Origin: Butyrivibrio sp. MC2013
Lineage (GTDB): Bacteria > Bacillota > Clostridia > Lachnospirales > Lachnospiraceae
Assembly: GCF_000424585.1 (NCBI RefSeq)
Contig: NZ_KE384211.1
Location: forward strand, 1 to 64,000
Reading direction: 5' to 3'
DNA length: 64,000 nucleotides
The notes beneath the pieces are model-generated. The model was not told where the DNA came from, ran no database searches, and saw nothing but the letters and a program-made list of their open reading frames with translations. A program made the position numbers and the translations under genes. Below are positions 52,314 through 61,885 of this stretch, piece after piece; position 1 is the stretch's first letter, and each line of letters begins with the position of its first letter.

Positions 52314-54755
52314 ATGAATAATATACTGATAATAGACTCTAATTCTTTGCTGGCTCTGCTCAGGGACATTGTACCTGATATGAGAGATGAGAAGGGGCTC
52401 AGGACAGCAGTTTTGTCAGCTTTTGAGCACCTTGTTGATACAGCATTTAAGAGAAGGCCCTATGTGAAGACTATGCTCTATGCAGGCTCTGACCTGTCAC
52501 TTGATCTTGGTATCAATATGAGCGAGTCTGCAGGGGCTTATTTTGTTAATGGCGCTGATATGACTGCTGAACTTGAAGAGATCAGGAGTTATTGCAGATC
52601 AAAGAATGCGGAACTGTCCGAAGAAATGGATATATCAATTACTGAGCTTCTTTCTACAGATATTGATGATACGAGATACACTCTTTTGACTGCCGGAATT
52701 ACTCTAAAGAGCTACGCAGGAGATAAAGCTGAGATCCTGAGTCTGGAGCTTACAGACAAGAGCATAGGCCTAAATGAATACGGTGCATTTCCTTTGGAAG
52801 GGCTTGATGCAGGAAGCGGCTCTGTAAGCGGAGATAATCCGGAAGATGCATTCATGCCTTGCAGTGATAATCCCTTTGATGATGATACAGATAGCAGTTG
52901 CGGCTCAGTGGCAGGCTCTGCTATGGGAGCTTTTGCTGCAGGAGTCTCCTCAAAACAGTCTCCTTATAGAGAAGTTAAGAATAGAGAGACTGCTGATGAG
53001 CTGATAAGAAAATGCAGAGAATATGCTTCAGGTCATGATGATCGCTTCATAGGCTTTGCTGCAGAAGGTGATGAGCTCTCCGGTGAAGATATAGTGGGAC
53101 TATGCCTCTACACACCTGCTACAGGCTCATTTTATATAAAGTCAGGTGAAGGCTTTGACAGGGCATATTTTGATGAGATACTTAGCGGCTTGTCAGAAGA
53201 CTGCAGGCTTGCCGGCTTTGATCTTAAGAGGAGCTATAGATTCTATACTCCTTATGAGATAGATCATCAAAAGGAGGCTGGCTCCTTTGACATACTCATT
53301 GCAGCCTACCTTTTGGATCCCAATAACGGAGCCATCACTGCTGAATATATTGCAAAGTTATATCTTGATACAGATATTCCTGACCTTAAGAAGAGGCTGG
53401 GAGACAGCTCTAAAAAGCCCCTTCCGCCCTATAGCGTGCTCAGGTCCTATGACCTTCTCTATGAATATCTGTCAGATCTAGCCAGGATCTCAGCTATGGC
53501 TGCACCCATCCTGGAAGATAAGCTGGTCAGCATAGGCGAGCTTGATATCATGAGAAAGATGGAAATGCCTCTTTCATATGTGCTCTATGATATGCAAAAG
53601 GAAGGCATAATCTGTAAGAGAGAAGAGCTTGAGAGTTACGGCTATGAGCTCACTGCAGGTATCGACAGATTAGAGAGCAGGATCTACGAGGCTGCAGGCG
53701 AAGTATTCAATATCAATTCGCCCAAGCAGTTAGGACAGATCCTTTTCGAGAAAATGGGCATCGAAGGTGGCAAGAAGACCAAGACAGGCTATTCCACTTC
53801 GGCAGATGTCCTGGAGAAGATAGCAGTAGATGAGCCTATAGTAAGGGATATCCTGGAGTACAGGGGCCTGACCAAGCTAAGGAGCACCTACGCCGAGGGC
53901 CTTGCTGATTACATAGGACCTGATAACAGGATTCATACCCAGTTTAACCAGACAGTTACAGCTACAGGAAGGATATCTTCTTCAGAGCCCAATCTCCAGA
54001 ATATTCCCATGAGGACTGAGCTGGGCAGACAGATCAGGAAGGTATTTGTACCTAAGGAAGGCTATATCTTTACCGATGCCGATTACAGCCAGGTGGAGCT
54101 GAGAATACTGGCTGATATGTCAGGAGACCCGGGGCTGATAGATGATTACCGCTCAGGTAGGGATATACACAGAGCTACAGCTTCCAGAGTATTCCATACT
54201 CCCTTTGATGAGGTAACAGCTGCTCAAAGGTCCAATGCCAAGGCGGTCAACTTTGGTATAGTTTATGGTATCAGCGTTTTTGGCCTTGCCAATGACCTTA
54301 ATATATCAAGGGAAGAAGCAGCATCCTATATGGACGGCTATTTCCTCACTTATCCCGGAGTAAAGGCATATCAGGAGAGCAGCGTGGAATTTGCCAAGGA
54401 GCATGGCTACAGCCTTACACGTATGGGCAGGAGAAGGCCTATACCAGAGCTTAAGGATTCCGTATATATGAAGAGGCAGTTTGGTGAACGTGTGGCCATG
54501 AATGCTCCTATTCAGGGCACTGCTGCAGATATCATGAAGATAGCCATGATAAATGTATATATGGAGCTGAGAAAGAGAAAACTTAAGTCAAAGCTCATAT
54601 TACAGATCCATGATGAACTGCTCATAGAGACTGCTCCTGATGAAAAGGAACTGGTGGCAGAGATACTAAAGAAGGGCATGGAGGAAGCAGCAGAACTCAA
54701 AGTACCTCTTCTTGCAGAATGCAGCACAGGTTATGACTGGTACGAAGCCAAGTGA
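52314..54755 (+). CDS. polA: DNA polymerase I with degenerate nuclease domains
   Basis: An 813-residue PolA. The polymerase domain is intact: FTDADYSQVELRILADMSGD, AQRSNAKAVNFGIVYG, QIHDELLIE. The N-terminal ~130 residues only faintly resemble the 5'-nuclease (ILIIDSNSLLALL), and the EADD, TGDRD and GDxxDNxPG metal and HhH motifs are absent. A low-complexity Ser/Gly/Asp stretch lies between (about residues 150-210). The 3'-5' exonuclease-like region lacks its DxE residues (FIGFAAEGDEL). So it is probably polymerase only. ATG 52314 is preferred over TTG 52293. Confidence 0.9.
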   Translation: MNNILIIDSNSLLALLRDIVPDMRDEKGLRTAVLSAFEHLVDTAFKRRPYVKTMLYAGSDLSLDLGINMSESAGAYFVNGADMTAELEEIRSYCRSKNAELSEEMDISITELLSTDIDDTRYTLLTAGITLKSYAGDKAEILSLELTDKSIGLNEYGAFPLEGLDAGSGSVSGDNPEDAFMPCSDNPFDDDTDSSCGSVAGSAMGAFAAGVSSKQSPYREVKNRETADELIRKCREYASGHDDRFIGFAAEGDELSGEDIVGLCLYTPATGSFYIKSGEGFDRAYFDEILSGLSEDCRLAGFDLKRSYRFYTPYEIDHQKEAGSFDILIAAYLLDPNNGAITAEYIAKLYLDTDIPDLKKRLGDSSKKPLPPYSVLRSYDLLYEYLSDLARISAMAAPILEDKLVSIGELDIMRKMEMPLSYVLYDMQKEGIICKREELESYGYELTAGIDRLESRIYEAAGEVFNINSPKQLGQILFEKMGIEGGKKTKTGYSTSADVLEKIAVDEPIVRDILEYRGLTKLRSTYAEGLADYIGPDNRIHTQFNQTVTATGRISSSEPNLQNIPMRTELGRQIRKVFVPKEGYIFTDADYSQVELRILADMSGDPGLIDDYRSGRDIHRATASRVFHTPFDEVTAAQRSNAKAVNFGIVYGISVFGLANDLNISREEAASYMDGYFLTYPGVKAYQESSVEFAKEHGYSLTRMGRRRPIPELKDSVYMKRQFGERVAMNAPIQGTAADIMKIAMINVYMELRKRKLKSKLILQIHDELLIETAPDEKELVAEILKKGMEEAAELKVPLLAECSTGYDWYEAK

Positions 54756-54777
54756 TATATAAATATTTGGAGGATAT

Positions 54778-55392
54778 ATGCGCCTTATAGGTGTGACAGG
54801 GGGCGTGGGCGCCGGCAAGAGCAGCGTCTTGTCCTGGATCGAGAATAATTATAATTGCAGAGTCATCTATTCCGATGACGTTGCCAACAGGGTCAAAGAA
54901 AAGGGGATGCCTGCTTATGACAAACTTGCAGATCTGCTTGGAAGAGATATCCTGTTATTTGATGAAAGCGGGATGGATATAGGCATAAACAAGAAAGCCA
55001 TGGCCGATAAGATCTTTAATGCGCCTGAGCTCCTTGAAAAAGTAAATGCCATCCTCCATCCTGCGACCAATGATTATATCAAGATGACAATAGAAAAGGA
55101 GAAGGATGCCGGAAAGCTGGATTATCTCTTCGTAGAAGCAGCCCTCCTTATAGAGAACGGCTACAAAGATATAGTAGACGAGATGTGGTATATATATGCC
55201 TCTGAGGAAGTGAGAAGAAAACGCCTCAAGGAAAGCAGAGCTTACAGTGATGAGAAGATAGACTCGATTTTTGCATCTCAGCTGTCAGACGAGATATTCA
55301 GAGCTAATGCCGATCTTATAGTTGATAACAGCGGCGAGCTCTCTGACAGTATCACTATTGTAAAAGAACATCTATCTAAACAAATGGTATAA
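54778..55392 (+). CDS. coaE: Dephospho-CoA kinase CoaE
   Basis: A 204-residue kinase for the last step of CoA synthesis. P-loop GGVGAGKSS, SDDVANRV with the substrate Asp, and EAALLIENGYKDIVDEMW in the lid region. It follows polA by 22 bases, the standard Firmicute order, with a GGAGG ribosome site. Confidence 0.95.
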   Translation: MRLIGVTGGVGAGKSSVLSWIENNYNCRVIYSDDVANRVKEKGMPAYDKLADLLGRDILLFDESGMDIGINKKAMADKIFNAPELLEKVNAILHPATNDYIKMTIEKEKDAGKLDYLFVEAALLIENGYKDIVDEMWYIYASEEVRRKRLKESRAYSDEKIDSIFASQLSDEIFRANADLIVDNSGELSDSITIVKEHLSKQMV

Positions 55393-55459
55393 AGAATAAG
55401 TCCTTTGGATCCGATATATCCTGTGAGATGTCAGGATTTGCGAAGGGGGGTTCTTAATC

Positions 55460-57622
55460 ATGCCAAGCCTTGAACAGAAACAGCAAAAGGTTGTCTTTGG
55501 TCTGGATATAGGTACCAGGAACGTAGTGGGTACCATAGGATATCTCAGAGATGACGGCAAATTCTATGTTATCGCCCAAAAAGCCAGGAGTCATGAGAGC
55601 AGAGCTATGCTGGATGGTCAGATACATGATATCAACAAGGTATCTGCGACTATCCGCACTATTAAGAATGAGCTGGAGACAGATTCTGATATCCATCTGA
55701 CGGATGTATGTATCGCAGCTGCGGGGCGTGTACTTCGTACAGTGGAGACCTCCTATGAAGAGGATATGGAGGAAGGCCGCGCTATTACTGATGAGGATAT
55801 CTACAATCTTGATTCCAAGGGCGTAGAGAAGGCATATCAGGAATTCCTGGAAAAGAATAAGGACAGCAATCTGAAATTCTATCTGGTGGGATATTCTGTC
55901 CTGCACTATTATCTCAATGATTATCAGATAGCCAATCTGGAAGGACATAACTCAGGCAAGGTGCGCGTAGAGCTTATAGCGACCTTTCTTCCTGATGATG
56001 TTGTGGACGGCCTTTATAAAGCATGCGAAAGAGCTGAGCTCAACGTAGCCAATCTTACTCTGGAGCCTATAGCTGCTATCATGGTAGCTATCCCGGAAAA
56101 GTTCAGACTCCTGAATCTGGCTCTTATAGATGTGGGTGCAGGAACATCTGATATATGCGTTACCAAGGAAGGCACCATAACCGCCTATGGCATGATCCCT
56201 ACAGCAGGCGATCATCTCACTGAATCCATAGCCCAGCATTGCCTGGTAGATTTTAATACAGCAGATAAGATCAAGGTTGATGCTTCCCATATGGATACTG
56301 TGGAATATACAGATATCATGGGACTGACCAAGACCATATCCAGGCAGGAAGTAAATCAGACACTTCATCCCCTGGTATCCAAGATGGCCAAGCAGGTCAC
56401 AGGTGAGATCAGAAGACTCAACGGCGGAGAGCCTGTAAGTGCTGTCTTTGTAGTAGGCGGCGGCGGAAGAATAGACGGTTATACCTCTGCTATAGCCTCT
56501 GATATGGGCATCAGCGAAGAGAGGGTAGCTCTTAGGGGCGATGAAGTCATGAAAGACTTTGTATTCCTTTCTGATGAAGGTCCTGCCCATGATTCGCTTA
56601 TGGTCACACCTCTTGGTATATGCAAGAGCTATTACACAGATACCAATAACTTTGTATTTGTCTCCTTTAACGGAGTACAGACCAAGATATATGATAATGG
56701 CAAGCTCCAGATAGTGGATGCTGCCATGCAGGCAGCCTTCCCTAATGAGGATCTCTTCCCCAAGAGGGGCGAAGCTCTTACCTTTACAGTTAATGGTCAG
56801 GACAGAGTAGTTGCAGGTGAGCCCGGAGAATCCGCTGTGATCACTCTAAACGGTAAGCCCGCTGACATACACTCCAAGATCCATGCCAATGACATTATCA
56901 ATGTAAAGCCCTCAACTGCCGGACTCCCCGGTACTGCTGATATTAATTCACTTCCTGAATACAAGTCCAGATTTAAGGTTATCGTAAATGGCAAGGATGT
57001 GGAGGCTTCCCGCTTTGCAACAGTAGGAGGGCAGGCAAAGACCCCTCTTTACCAGATCATGCCCGGAGATGAAGTCAAGGTGCTGGATTATGATACAGCT
57101 GCTCAGATAGCCCAGCTTCTGGATATTGAGATCACTGAAGATACCATGATAGTGGTCAATAATGAAGTGGCAGGACCGGATACACCTGTTTATGAGAATT
57201 TCAAGATCGACTTCAAGAGCAAGGAAGATGCCATCATGGAGTACTACAGTGACATCCCTGATGCAGATGAGGTACTTATAGAGCAGGAAAATGAAGAAGT
57301 GCTCTCAGATATAGATAATGCTGACAGAGCTGAGCGCACAGACCTTGATGAGCATGATCCTGTTAATCAGGAAGTAGAAAAAGAAGAAGCTGTCGCCACT
57401 GTTAAAAACATCCTGGCTCATGATCTTCATGTGATCTGTAACGGCTCGCCCATAACACTTCATAACAAGGCAGATTATATCTTTGTAGATATATTTGACT
57501 ATATAGATTTTGACCTTAGTAAGCCCCAGGGCAAGGGCATAGTGACTCTCCTTAACGGTCAGACTCCCGACTATATGCAGTCCATAAAGGAAGGGGACAA
57601 GATCGAGGTCTATTGGACGTGA
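55460..57622 (+). CDS. FtsA/PilM-like actin-fold ATPase with extended C-terminus
   Basis: A 720-residue protein. Residues about 10-400 are an FtsA/PilM-type actin fold (VFGLDIGTRNVVGTIGY, then LALIDVGAGTSDICV and FVVGGGGRIDGYTSA for the nucleotide pocket). The C-terminal ~300 residues form one or two beta-rich, ThiS-like regions (FTVNGQDRV, FKVIVNGKDV) separated by an acidic stretch, and end in another such unit (HVICNGSPI). It lies after coaE, in a Clostridial context; a role in division or envelope assembly is inferred. Much longer than FtsA. Confidence 0.78.
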   Translation: MPSLEQKQQKVVFGLDIGTRNVVGTIGYLRDDGKFYVIAQKARSHESRAMLDGQIHDINKVSATIRTIKNELETDSDIHLTDVCIAAAGRVLRTVETSYEEDMEEGRAITDEDIYNLDSKGVEKAYQEFLEKNKDSNLKFYLVGYSVLHYYLNDYQIANLEGHNSGKVRVELIATFLPDDVVDGLYKACERAELNVANLTLEPIAAIMVAIPEKFRLLNLALIDVGAGTSDICVTKEGTITAYGMIPTAGDHLTESIAQHCLVDFNTADKIKVDASHMDTVEYTDIMGLTKTISRQEVNQTLHPLVSKMAKQVTGEIRRLNGGEPVSAVFVVGGGGRIDGYTSAIASDMGISEERVALRGDEVMKDFVFLSDEGPAHDSLMVTPLGICKSYYTDTNNFVFVSFNGVQTKIYDNGKLQIVDAAMQAAFPNEDLFPKRGEALTFTVNGQDRVVAGEPGESAVITLNGKPADIHSKIHANDIINVKPSTAGLPGTADINSLPEYKSRFKVIVNGKDVEASRFATVGGQAKTPLYQIMPGDEVKVLDYDTAAQIAQLLDIEITEDTMIVVNNEVAGPDTPVYENFKIDFKSKEDAIMEYYSDIPDADEVLIEQENEEVLSDIDNADRAERTDLDEHDPVNQEVEKEEAVATVKNILAHDLHVICNGSPITLHNKADYIFVDIFDYIDFDLSKPQGKGIVTLLNGQTPDYMQSIKEGDKIEVYWT

Positions 57623-57689
57623 GAATATGAGCCTTAGTGACATCAATAGAATAGGTGATTAAGGAGATATCCAAAAGTCAGCATAATTA

Positions 57690-57722
57690 GCGTAGCAGCC
57701 TTAAAGCTGCTACGCTTTTTCA
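57690..57722 (+). terminator. Terminator after the FtsA-like gene
   Basis: A perfect ten-base stem GCGTAGCAGC (57690-57699) / GCTGCTACGC (57706-57715), followed by six T. Confidence 0.88.
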
Positions 57723-58038
57723 TTCTATGATCGCTGTTAAACTCGCAAACGCTTCGCTTTTTGCTCGTTATAAAATCACTGCTGACGCAGTTCTACGGGT
57801 ACGGGGCTTATAACCCCGCACCCGTAATCAAGATATTCCCACCACCTAAAGGTGGTGGGTTATCTTGATTATTTTATATATGACGGGGAATTATTTTTCC
57901 GGAAATACTTAACTTCCACATCAGCGCCTTAAATAATTATCCGGAATAGTCCTTTGCAGAGGGGAGTGTTTTGTTGTATTCTATATAGGATTAAAAGATG
58001 GGGGCAGATGCGCATGCGCTCATCAAGGGGGAGGAAGT
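57723..58038. repeat. Gene-free space with two large hairpins, resembling an orphan IS200/IS605 end
   Basis: No gene is seen. Hairpin one pairs ACGGGT/CGGGG (57795-57806) with CCCCG/ACCCGT (57814-57825). Hairpin two pairs AATCAAGATA and CCCACCACCT (57826-57847) with AGGTGGTGGG and TATCTTGATT (57850-57870). The CCACCACCT-type palindrome resembles right-end hairpins of IS200/IS605 elements; this is from memory, not a search. Downstream are two 15-base direct-repeat-like copies ending TCCGGAA near 57890-57903 and 57935-57945. No TnpA or TnpB is adjacent. Confidence 0.55.
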
Positions 58039-58836
58039 ATGCGTTTTGCATCACTGGCTTCAGGCAGCAGCGGCAACAGCACCTATATAGGTTCTGATAA
58101 TACACACATTCTCGTAGATGCCGGCTGCACCAGAAAGAAGATTTTAGAGGCTCTGACAGAACTGGAGCTTGACCTGCCCGATATTTCGGGTATATTTGTT
58201 ACACATGAGCACATTGACCATATAGCTGCGCTATATACCATACGCAAGAAATGGCCCATACCCATCTATGCTACAGAAGGCACCATTGAGGGTATCAGGC
58301 TTGCTGATAAGAAAAAGGTATTATCTGACGACCTTTTTCATATTATAAGAGCTGATGAAGAAGTGAAGATCGGGGATCTGACTGTTAGAGCCATCAGGAT
58401 ATCCCATGACGCAAGAGAACCTGTGGGATACAGGATCACAGGCTCAGAGAGCAGCTGCGCTGTTGCTACCGACCTTGGATGCTTTGATGATTATACAGTT
58501 GAGTGCTTAAAAGATTGCAAGGCTCTGCTCCTGGAAGCCAATCATGACTCCAGGATGCTGGAGACAGGTCCTTATCCTTATAATCTGAAGATGAGGATCG
58601 CAGGAGACAAGGGGCACCTGTCAAATGACAGCTCAGGTGAACTGCTCATCAGGCTTCTTAATGATAATATTAAAGGCATTATCCTGGGGCATCTGTCAGA
58701 TCATAATAATCTGCCGGAACTGGCTTATGAGACAGTCAGAGTACTGGTAGATATGAGCAGCACCCCTTACCACAGCGGGGATTTTCCCATGTATGTTGCA
58801 GGCAGAAGCTCTATGAGCCCTGTTATTGAGTTTTAA
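58039..58836 (+). CDS. Metallo-beta-lactamase-fold hydrolase (WalJ/YycJ-like)
   Basis: A 265-residue metallo-beta-lactamase-fold protein. The metal-binding motif is VTHEHIDHI; other conserved parts are RFASLASGSSGNSTYI at the start, ISHDAREPVGY, and GHLSDHNN. This matches WalJ/YycJ proteins, reported as DNA-processing or cell-wall-related exonuclease-like hydrolases. It is not next to walK/walR here. Strong GGGGGAGG-type ribosome site. Confidence 0.88.
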   Translation: MRFASLASGSSGNSTYIGSDNTHILVDAGCTRKKILEALTELELDLPDISGIFVTHEHIDHIAALYTIRKKWPIPIYATEGTIEGIRLADKKKVLSDDLFHIIRADEEVKIGDLTVRAIRISHDAREPVGYRITGSESSCAVATDLGCFDDYTVECLKDCKALLLEANHDSRMLETGPYPYNLKMRIAGDKGHLSNDSSGELLIRLLNDNIKGIILGHLSDHNNLPELAYETVRVLVDMSSTPYHSGDFPMYVAGRSSMSPVIEF

Positions 58837-58848
58837 GGAGGAATATTT

Positions 58849-59121
58849 ATGAAAAGAGCCATTATCACAGTAGTAGGACAGGATACAGTAGGCATTATCG
58901 CCAGAGTCTGCACATGTCTGGCAGATGAAAAGGTAAATATCCTGGACATTTCACAGACTATCGTATCCGGATATTTCAATATGATGATGATCGTAGACGT
59001 AAGCGGAAGGGACGCTGACTTTGACAAGCTTGCAGACCTCCTTGAGAAGAAGGGCGAAGAGATCGGAGTAGTTATCAAGATGCAGAGAGAAGAGATTTTC
59101 GATTCAATGCACAGACTGTAA
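58849..59121 (+). CDS. ACT domain-containing protein (UPF0237)
   Basis: A 90-residue ACT domain. It begins RAIITVVGQDTVGIIARVCT, with VNILDISQTIVSGYFNMMMIV typical of the family. It is regularly encoded next to the PFL/UPF0210 protein, as here, 40 bases upstream, and probably regulates or pairs with it. Small-molecule ligand unknown. Confidence 0.93.
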   Translation: MKRAIITVVGQDTVGIIARVCTCLADEKVNILDISQTIVSGYFNMMMIVDVSGRDADFDKLADLLEKKGEEIGVVIKMQREEIFDSMHRL

Positions 59122-59160
59122 ACCATATATAATTATTTAATTCTTTTTTAAAGGAGTTTT

Positions 59161-60525
59161 ATGATCGGGATAAGAGAAGTTTCAGAAACTAATGATATGA
59201 TCGAAAAGGAGAATCTGGATGTAAGGACCATTACCATGGGCATCAGCCTGCTGGAATGTATGGATTCCGATCTGGACACTCTCTGCACCAAGATACATAA
59301 CAGGATATATGAATCAGCAAAGGATCTGGTATCTACAGGCGAGCAGATATCAAGGGAATATGGTATTCCCATTGTCAATAAGAGGATATCACTGACTCCC
59401 ATTGCTATAGTTGGCGCAGCTGCATGTAAGACCAGCGATGATTTCGTAAAGATTGCTCATACTTTGGATGACGTAGCCAGGGAAGTGGGCGTTAACTTCA
59501 TCGGAGGCTATTCTGCACTGGTATCCAAAGGCATGACAAAGGCCGATGAACTGCTGATCAGATCTATACCCAAGGCTTTGGCAGAGACTTCCTACATCTG
59601 TTCATCAGTAAATGTAGGCTCTACCAAGACCGGTATCAATATGGATGCTGTAAGGCTCATGGGTGATATAGTGACTCAGACTGCAATTGCCAGTAAGGAC
59701 TGCAAAGTTAATGGCTGTGCCAAGCTTGTGGTATTCTGCAATGCACCTGATGACAATCCCTTTATGGCAGGTGCTTTCCACGGCGTAACTGAAGCTGACA
59801 GGATCATAAATGTAGGTGTCAGCGGGCCCGGCGTTGTAAAGACTGCACTTGAAAAGGTCAGAGGAGAGAGCTTTGAAGTGCTCTGCGAGACTATCAAGAA
59901 GACTGCCTTTAAGGTTACAAGAGTGGGACAGCTGGTAGCCAAGGAAGCATCCCAGAGACTGGGCGTACCTTTTGGTATCATTGATCTGTCTCTTGCTCCT
60001 ACTCCGGCTATCGGTGACTCAGTTGCAGATATCCTCTGTGAGATCGGCCTTGAAAGAGCCGGCGCCCCCGGTACTACCGCAGCTCTGGCCCTCCTTAATG
60101 ATCAGGTCAAGAAGGGCGGTGTTATGGCTTCTTCATATGTAGGTGGTCTTTCAGGAGCGTTCATTCCTGTAAGTGAAGATCAGGGTATGATCGATGCAGT
60201 CGAAGCAGGAGCTCTTACACTTGAAAAGCTTGAAGCTATGACCTGCGTATGCTCTGTGGGTCTTGACATGATCGCAGTTCCCGGCGATACAAAGCCTACT
60301 ACAGTGGCCGGTATCATTGCTGATGAGATGGCTATAGGTATGATCAATCAGAAGACTACAGCAGTCAGACTGATCCCCTGCCCGGGCAAGAAGGTGGGAG
60401 ATAAGGTGGAATTCGGCGGACTTTTAGGTCATGCACCTATCATGCCTGTTAACTCCTTTGACTGCAGCGCTTTTGTTAACAGAGGAGGAAGGATACCTGC
60501 TCCTGTTCACTCATTTAAGAACTAA
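59161..60525 (+). CDS. PFL family protein (UPF0210/DUF711)
   Basis: A 454-residue protein of UPF0210, related to pyruvate formate-lyase-like folds but without the glycyl-radical site. Recognisable stretches are [47 protein letters not shown]. It is paired with the ACT-domain protein as in most Firmicutes. Molecular function not established. Confidence 0.92.
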   Translation: MIGIREVSETNDMIEKENLDVRTITMGISLLECMDSDLDTLCTKIHNRIYESAKDLVSTGEQISREYGIPIVNKRISLTPIAIVGAAACKTSDDFVKIAHTLDDVAREVGVNFIGGYSALVSKGMTKADELLIRSIPKALAETSYICSSVNVGSTKTGINMDAVRLMGDIVTQTAIASKDCKVNGCAKLVVFCNAPDDNPFMAGAFHGVTEADRIINVGVSGPGVVKTALEKVRGESFEVLCETIKKTAFKVTRVGQLVAKEASQRLGVPFGIIDLSLAPTPAIGDSVADILCEIGLERAGAPGTTAALALLNDQVKKGGVMASSYVGGLSGAFIPVSEDQGMIDAVEAGALTLEKLEAMTCVCSVGLDMIAVPGDTKPTTVAGIIADEMAIGMINQKTTAVRLIPCPGKKVGDKVEFGGLLGHAPIMPVNSFDCSAFVNRGGRIPAPVHSFKN

Positions 60526-60601
60526 GCTGCATGAGGCAGCAAACTGCCTTTTAGGCTAAATATATCCTTATTGATCACTATTTGAGAAAGGAGAAGCCCC
60601 T

Positions 60602-60625
60602 GTGCTGAATTTAGGGGCAATATAA
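60602..60625 (+). other. Possible leader peptide / structured leader of the first COG0523 gene
   Basis: A GTG codon nine bases after AAAGGAG (60587-60593) opens a seven-codon frame ending TAA at 60623-60625, four bases before the GTPase ATG at 60630. The ATG itself has no ribosome site. A hairpin GCCCCT (60596-60601) / AGGGGC (60613-60618) overlaps the frame. Translational coupling or a metal-responsive switch is possible; it could also be chance. Confidence 0.4.
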
Positions 60626-60629
60626 ATCT

Positions 60630-61868
60630 ATGACAAAGGTTGATATTATTTCCGGCTTCCTTGGAGCCGGTAAGACTACACTTATCAAAAAGCTTCTGGC
60701 TGAAGCGCTTGCTGGTACCAAGACTGTACTTATTGAAAATGAGTTTGGTGAAGTAGGTGTTGACGGAGGTTTCCTTCAGTCAGCCGGTATCGAGATCAAA
60801 GAGATGAATGCAGGATGTATCTGCTGTTCGCTTGTAGGTGATTTTGATACTAATCTTACTGAGATCATGAATACTTATTCTCCCGAGAGGATCATCATCG
60901 AGCCATCAGGAGTAGGCAAGCTCTCAGATGTAGCTGCTGCTATCAGCAATGTTACAGCCAAGTTCCCTGAGATGAAGCTGGGAAGCGCTGTGACAGTAGT
61001 AGATTGCCTTAAGGCAAAGATATACCTTAAGAACTTCGGCGAATTCTTTACTAATCAGATCGAAAGCGCCGGCACTATCATCCTCACCAGGACAGATAAG
61101 GCTTCTGAAGAGAAGATAGAAGAAGCTGCTGAGCTGATCAGGAGCCTGAATAAGAAGGCTGTGATCATCACAACTCCCCTTGCAGATCTGACAGGTAGGG
61201 AGATCCTTGATACCTTTGAAGGCAATCATGACCTGGAAAAAGAGCTGCTGGCTGAGATGATGAAGGTCCATGATCACGACCATGACGAAGATGAGCATGA
61301 GCACCACCACCATGATCATGATGAAGATGAGCATGAGCACCACCACCACGATCATGACGAAGATGAGCATGAGCACCACCACCATGATCATGACGAAGAT
61401 GAGCATGAGCACCATCATCACTATCATGATGAAGATGAGCATGAGCACCATCATCACGATCATGATGAAGATGAGCATGAGCACCATCATCACCATCATG
61501 AGGCAGAAGCTGATGAAGAAGGCGTAGTAGTACATCACAGTGACCGCCATCACCATCATCACCACCACCATCATGGTGGCCACGATGCTGATGAGATATT
61601 CCAGAGCTGGGCTCTTGAGACTCCTGTGAGATATTCTCAGGCTGATATCGAAGAGATGCTGACTAAGGTTGAAGACGTTGATAAATACGGCTTCGTGCTT
61701 AGAAGCAAGGGTATTGTCCAGGATAGCGAAGGCAACTGGATCGAATTTGATCATGTACCTGAAGAGACTCAGTTCAGAAAGGGCAATCCTGATGTAACAG
61801 GGAAGATTGTAGTCATCGGATCTGATCTGAAGGAAGATGCACTGGAAGACCTTTTCAGAAGAAGATAA
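60630..61868 (+). CDS. COG0523 (CobW-type) GTPase metallochaperone with His-rich repeats
   Basis: A 412-residue G3E-family GTPase. P-loop GFLGAGKT (9-16), the CxCC metal-binding motif in AGCICC (C63, C65, C66), and a GTPase core to about residue 215. Residues 217-288 are six exact or near-exact copies of DHDEDEHEHHHH, followed by a second run of His (near 307-316) and the CobW C-terminal domain (from about 320). Such enzymes hand over Zn, Co or Ni. It was not possible to identify a Zur-type operator upstream. The next gene is a second family member. Confidence 0.9.
   Translation: MTKVDIISGFLGAGKTTLIKKLLAEALAGTKTVLIENEFGEVGVDGGFLQSAGIEIKEMNAGCICCSLVGDFDTNLTEIMNTYSPERIIIEPSGVGKLSDVAAAISNVTAKFPEMKLGSAVTVVDCLKAKIYLKNFGEFFTNQIESAGTIILTRTDKASEEKIEEAAELIRSLNKKAVIITTPLADLTGREILDTFEGNHDLEKELLAEMMKVHDHDHDEDEHEHHHHDHDEDEHEHHHHDHDEDEHEHHHHDHDEDEHEHHHHYHDEDEHEHHHHDHDEDEHEHHHHHHEAEADEEGVVVHHSDRHHHHHHHHHGGHDADEIFQSWALETPVRYSQADIEEMLTKVEDVDKYGFVLRSKGIVQDSEGNWIEFDHVPEETQFRKGNPDVTGKIVVIGSDLKEDALEDLFRRR
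61278..61493 (+). repeat. Six tandem 36-bp repeats inside the COG0523 gene
   Basis: Six in-frame 36-base units encode DHDEDEHEHHHH (unit 5 begins with Tyr in place of the first Asp). Differences between units are mostly third-position (CAC/CAT, GAC/GAT). Length changes in whole units would keep the frame. Confidence 0.95.
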
Positions 61869-61885
61869 TTAGTGGAGTTTTAAAA

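Noticed and set aside
61278-61493. Regular 36-bp repeats that could look like a CRISPR array
   Set aside because: There are no spacers; units are contiguous and in frame inside a protein domain.
60924-61754. Long antisense open frame over the His-rich GTPase gene
   Set aside because: It is only open because the His/Asp/Glu repeat reads as Met/Val/Ile on the other strand; no ribosome site or homology is apparent.
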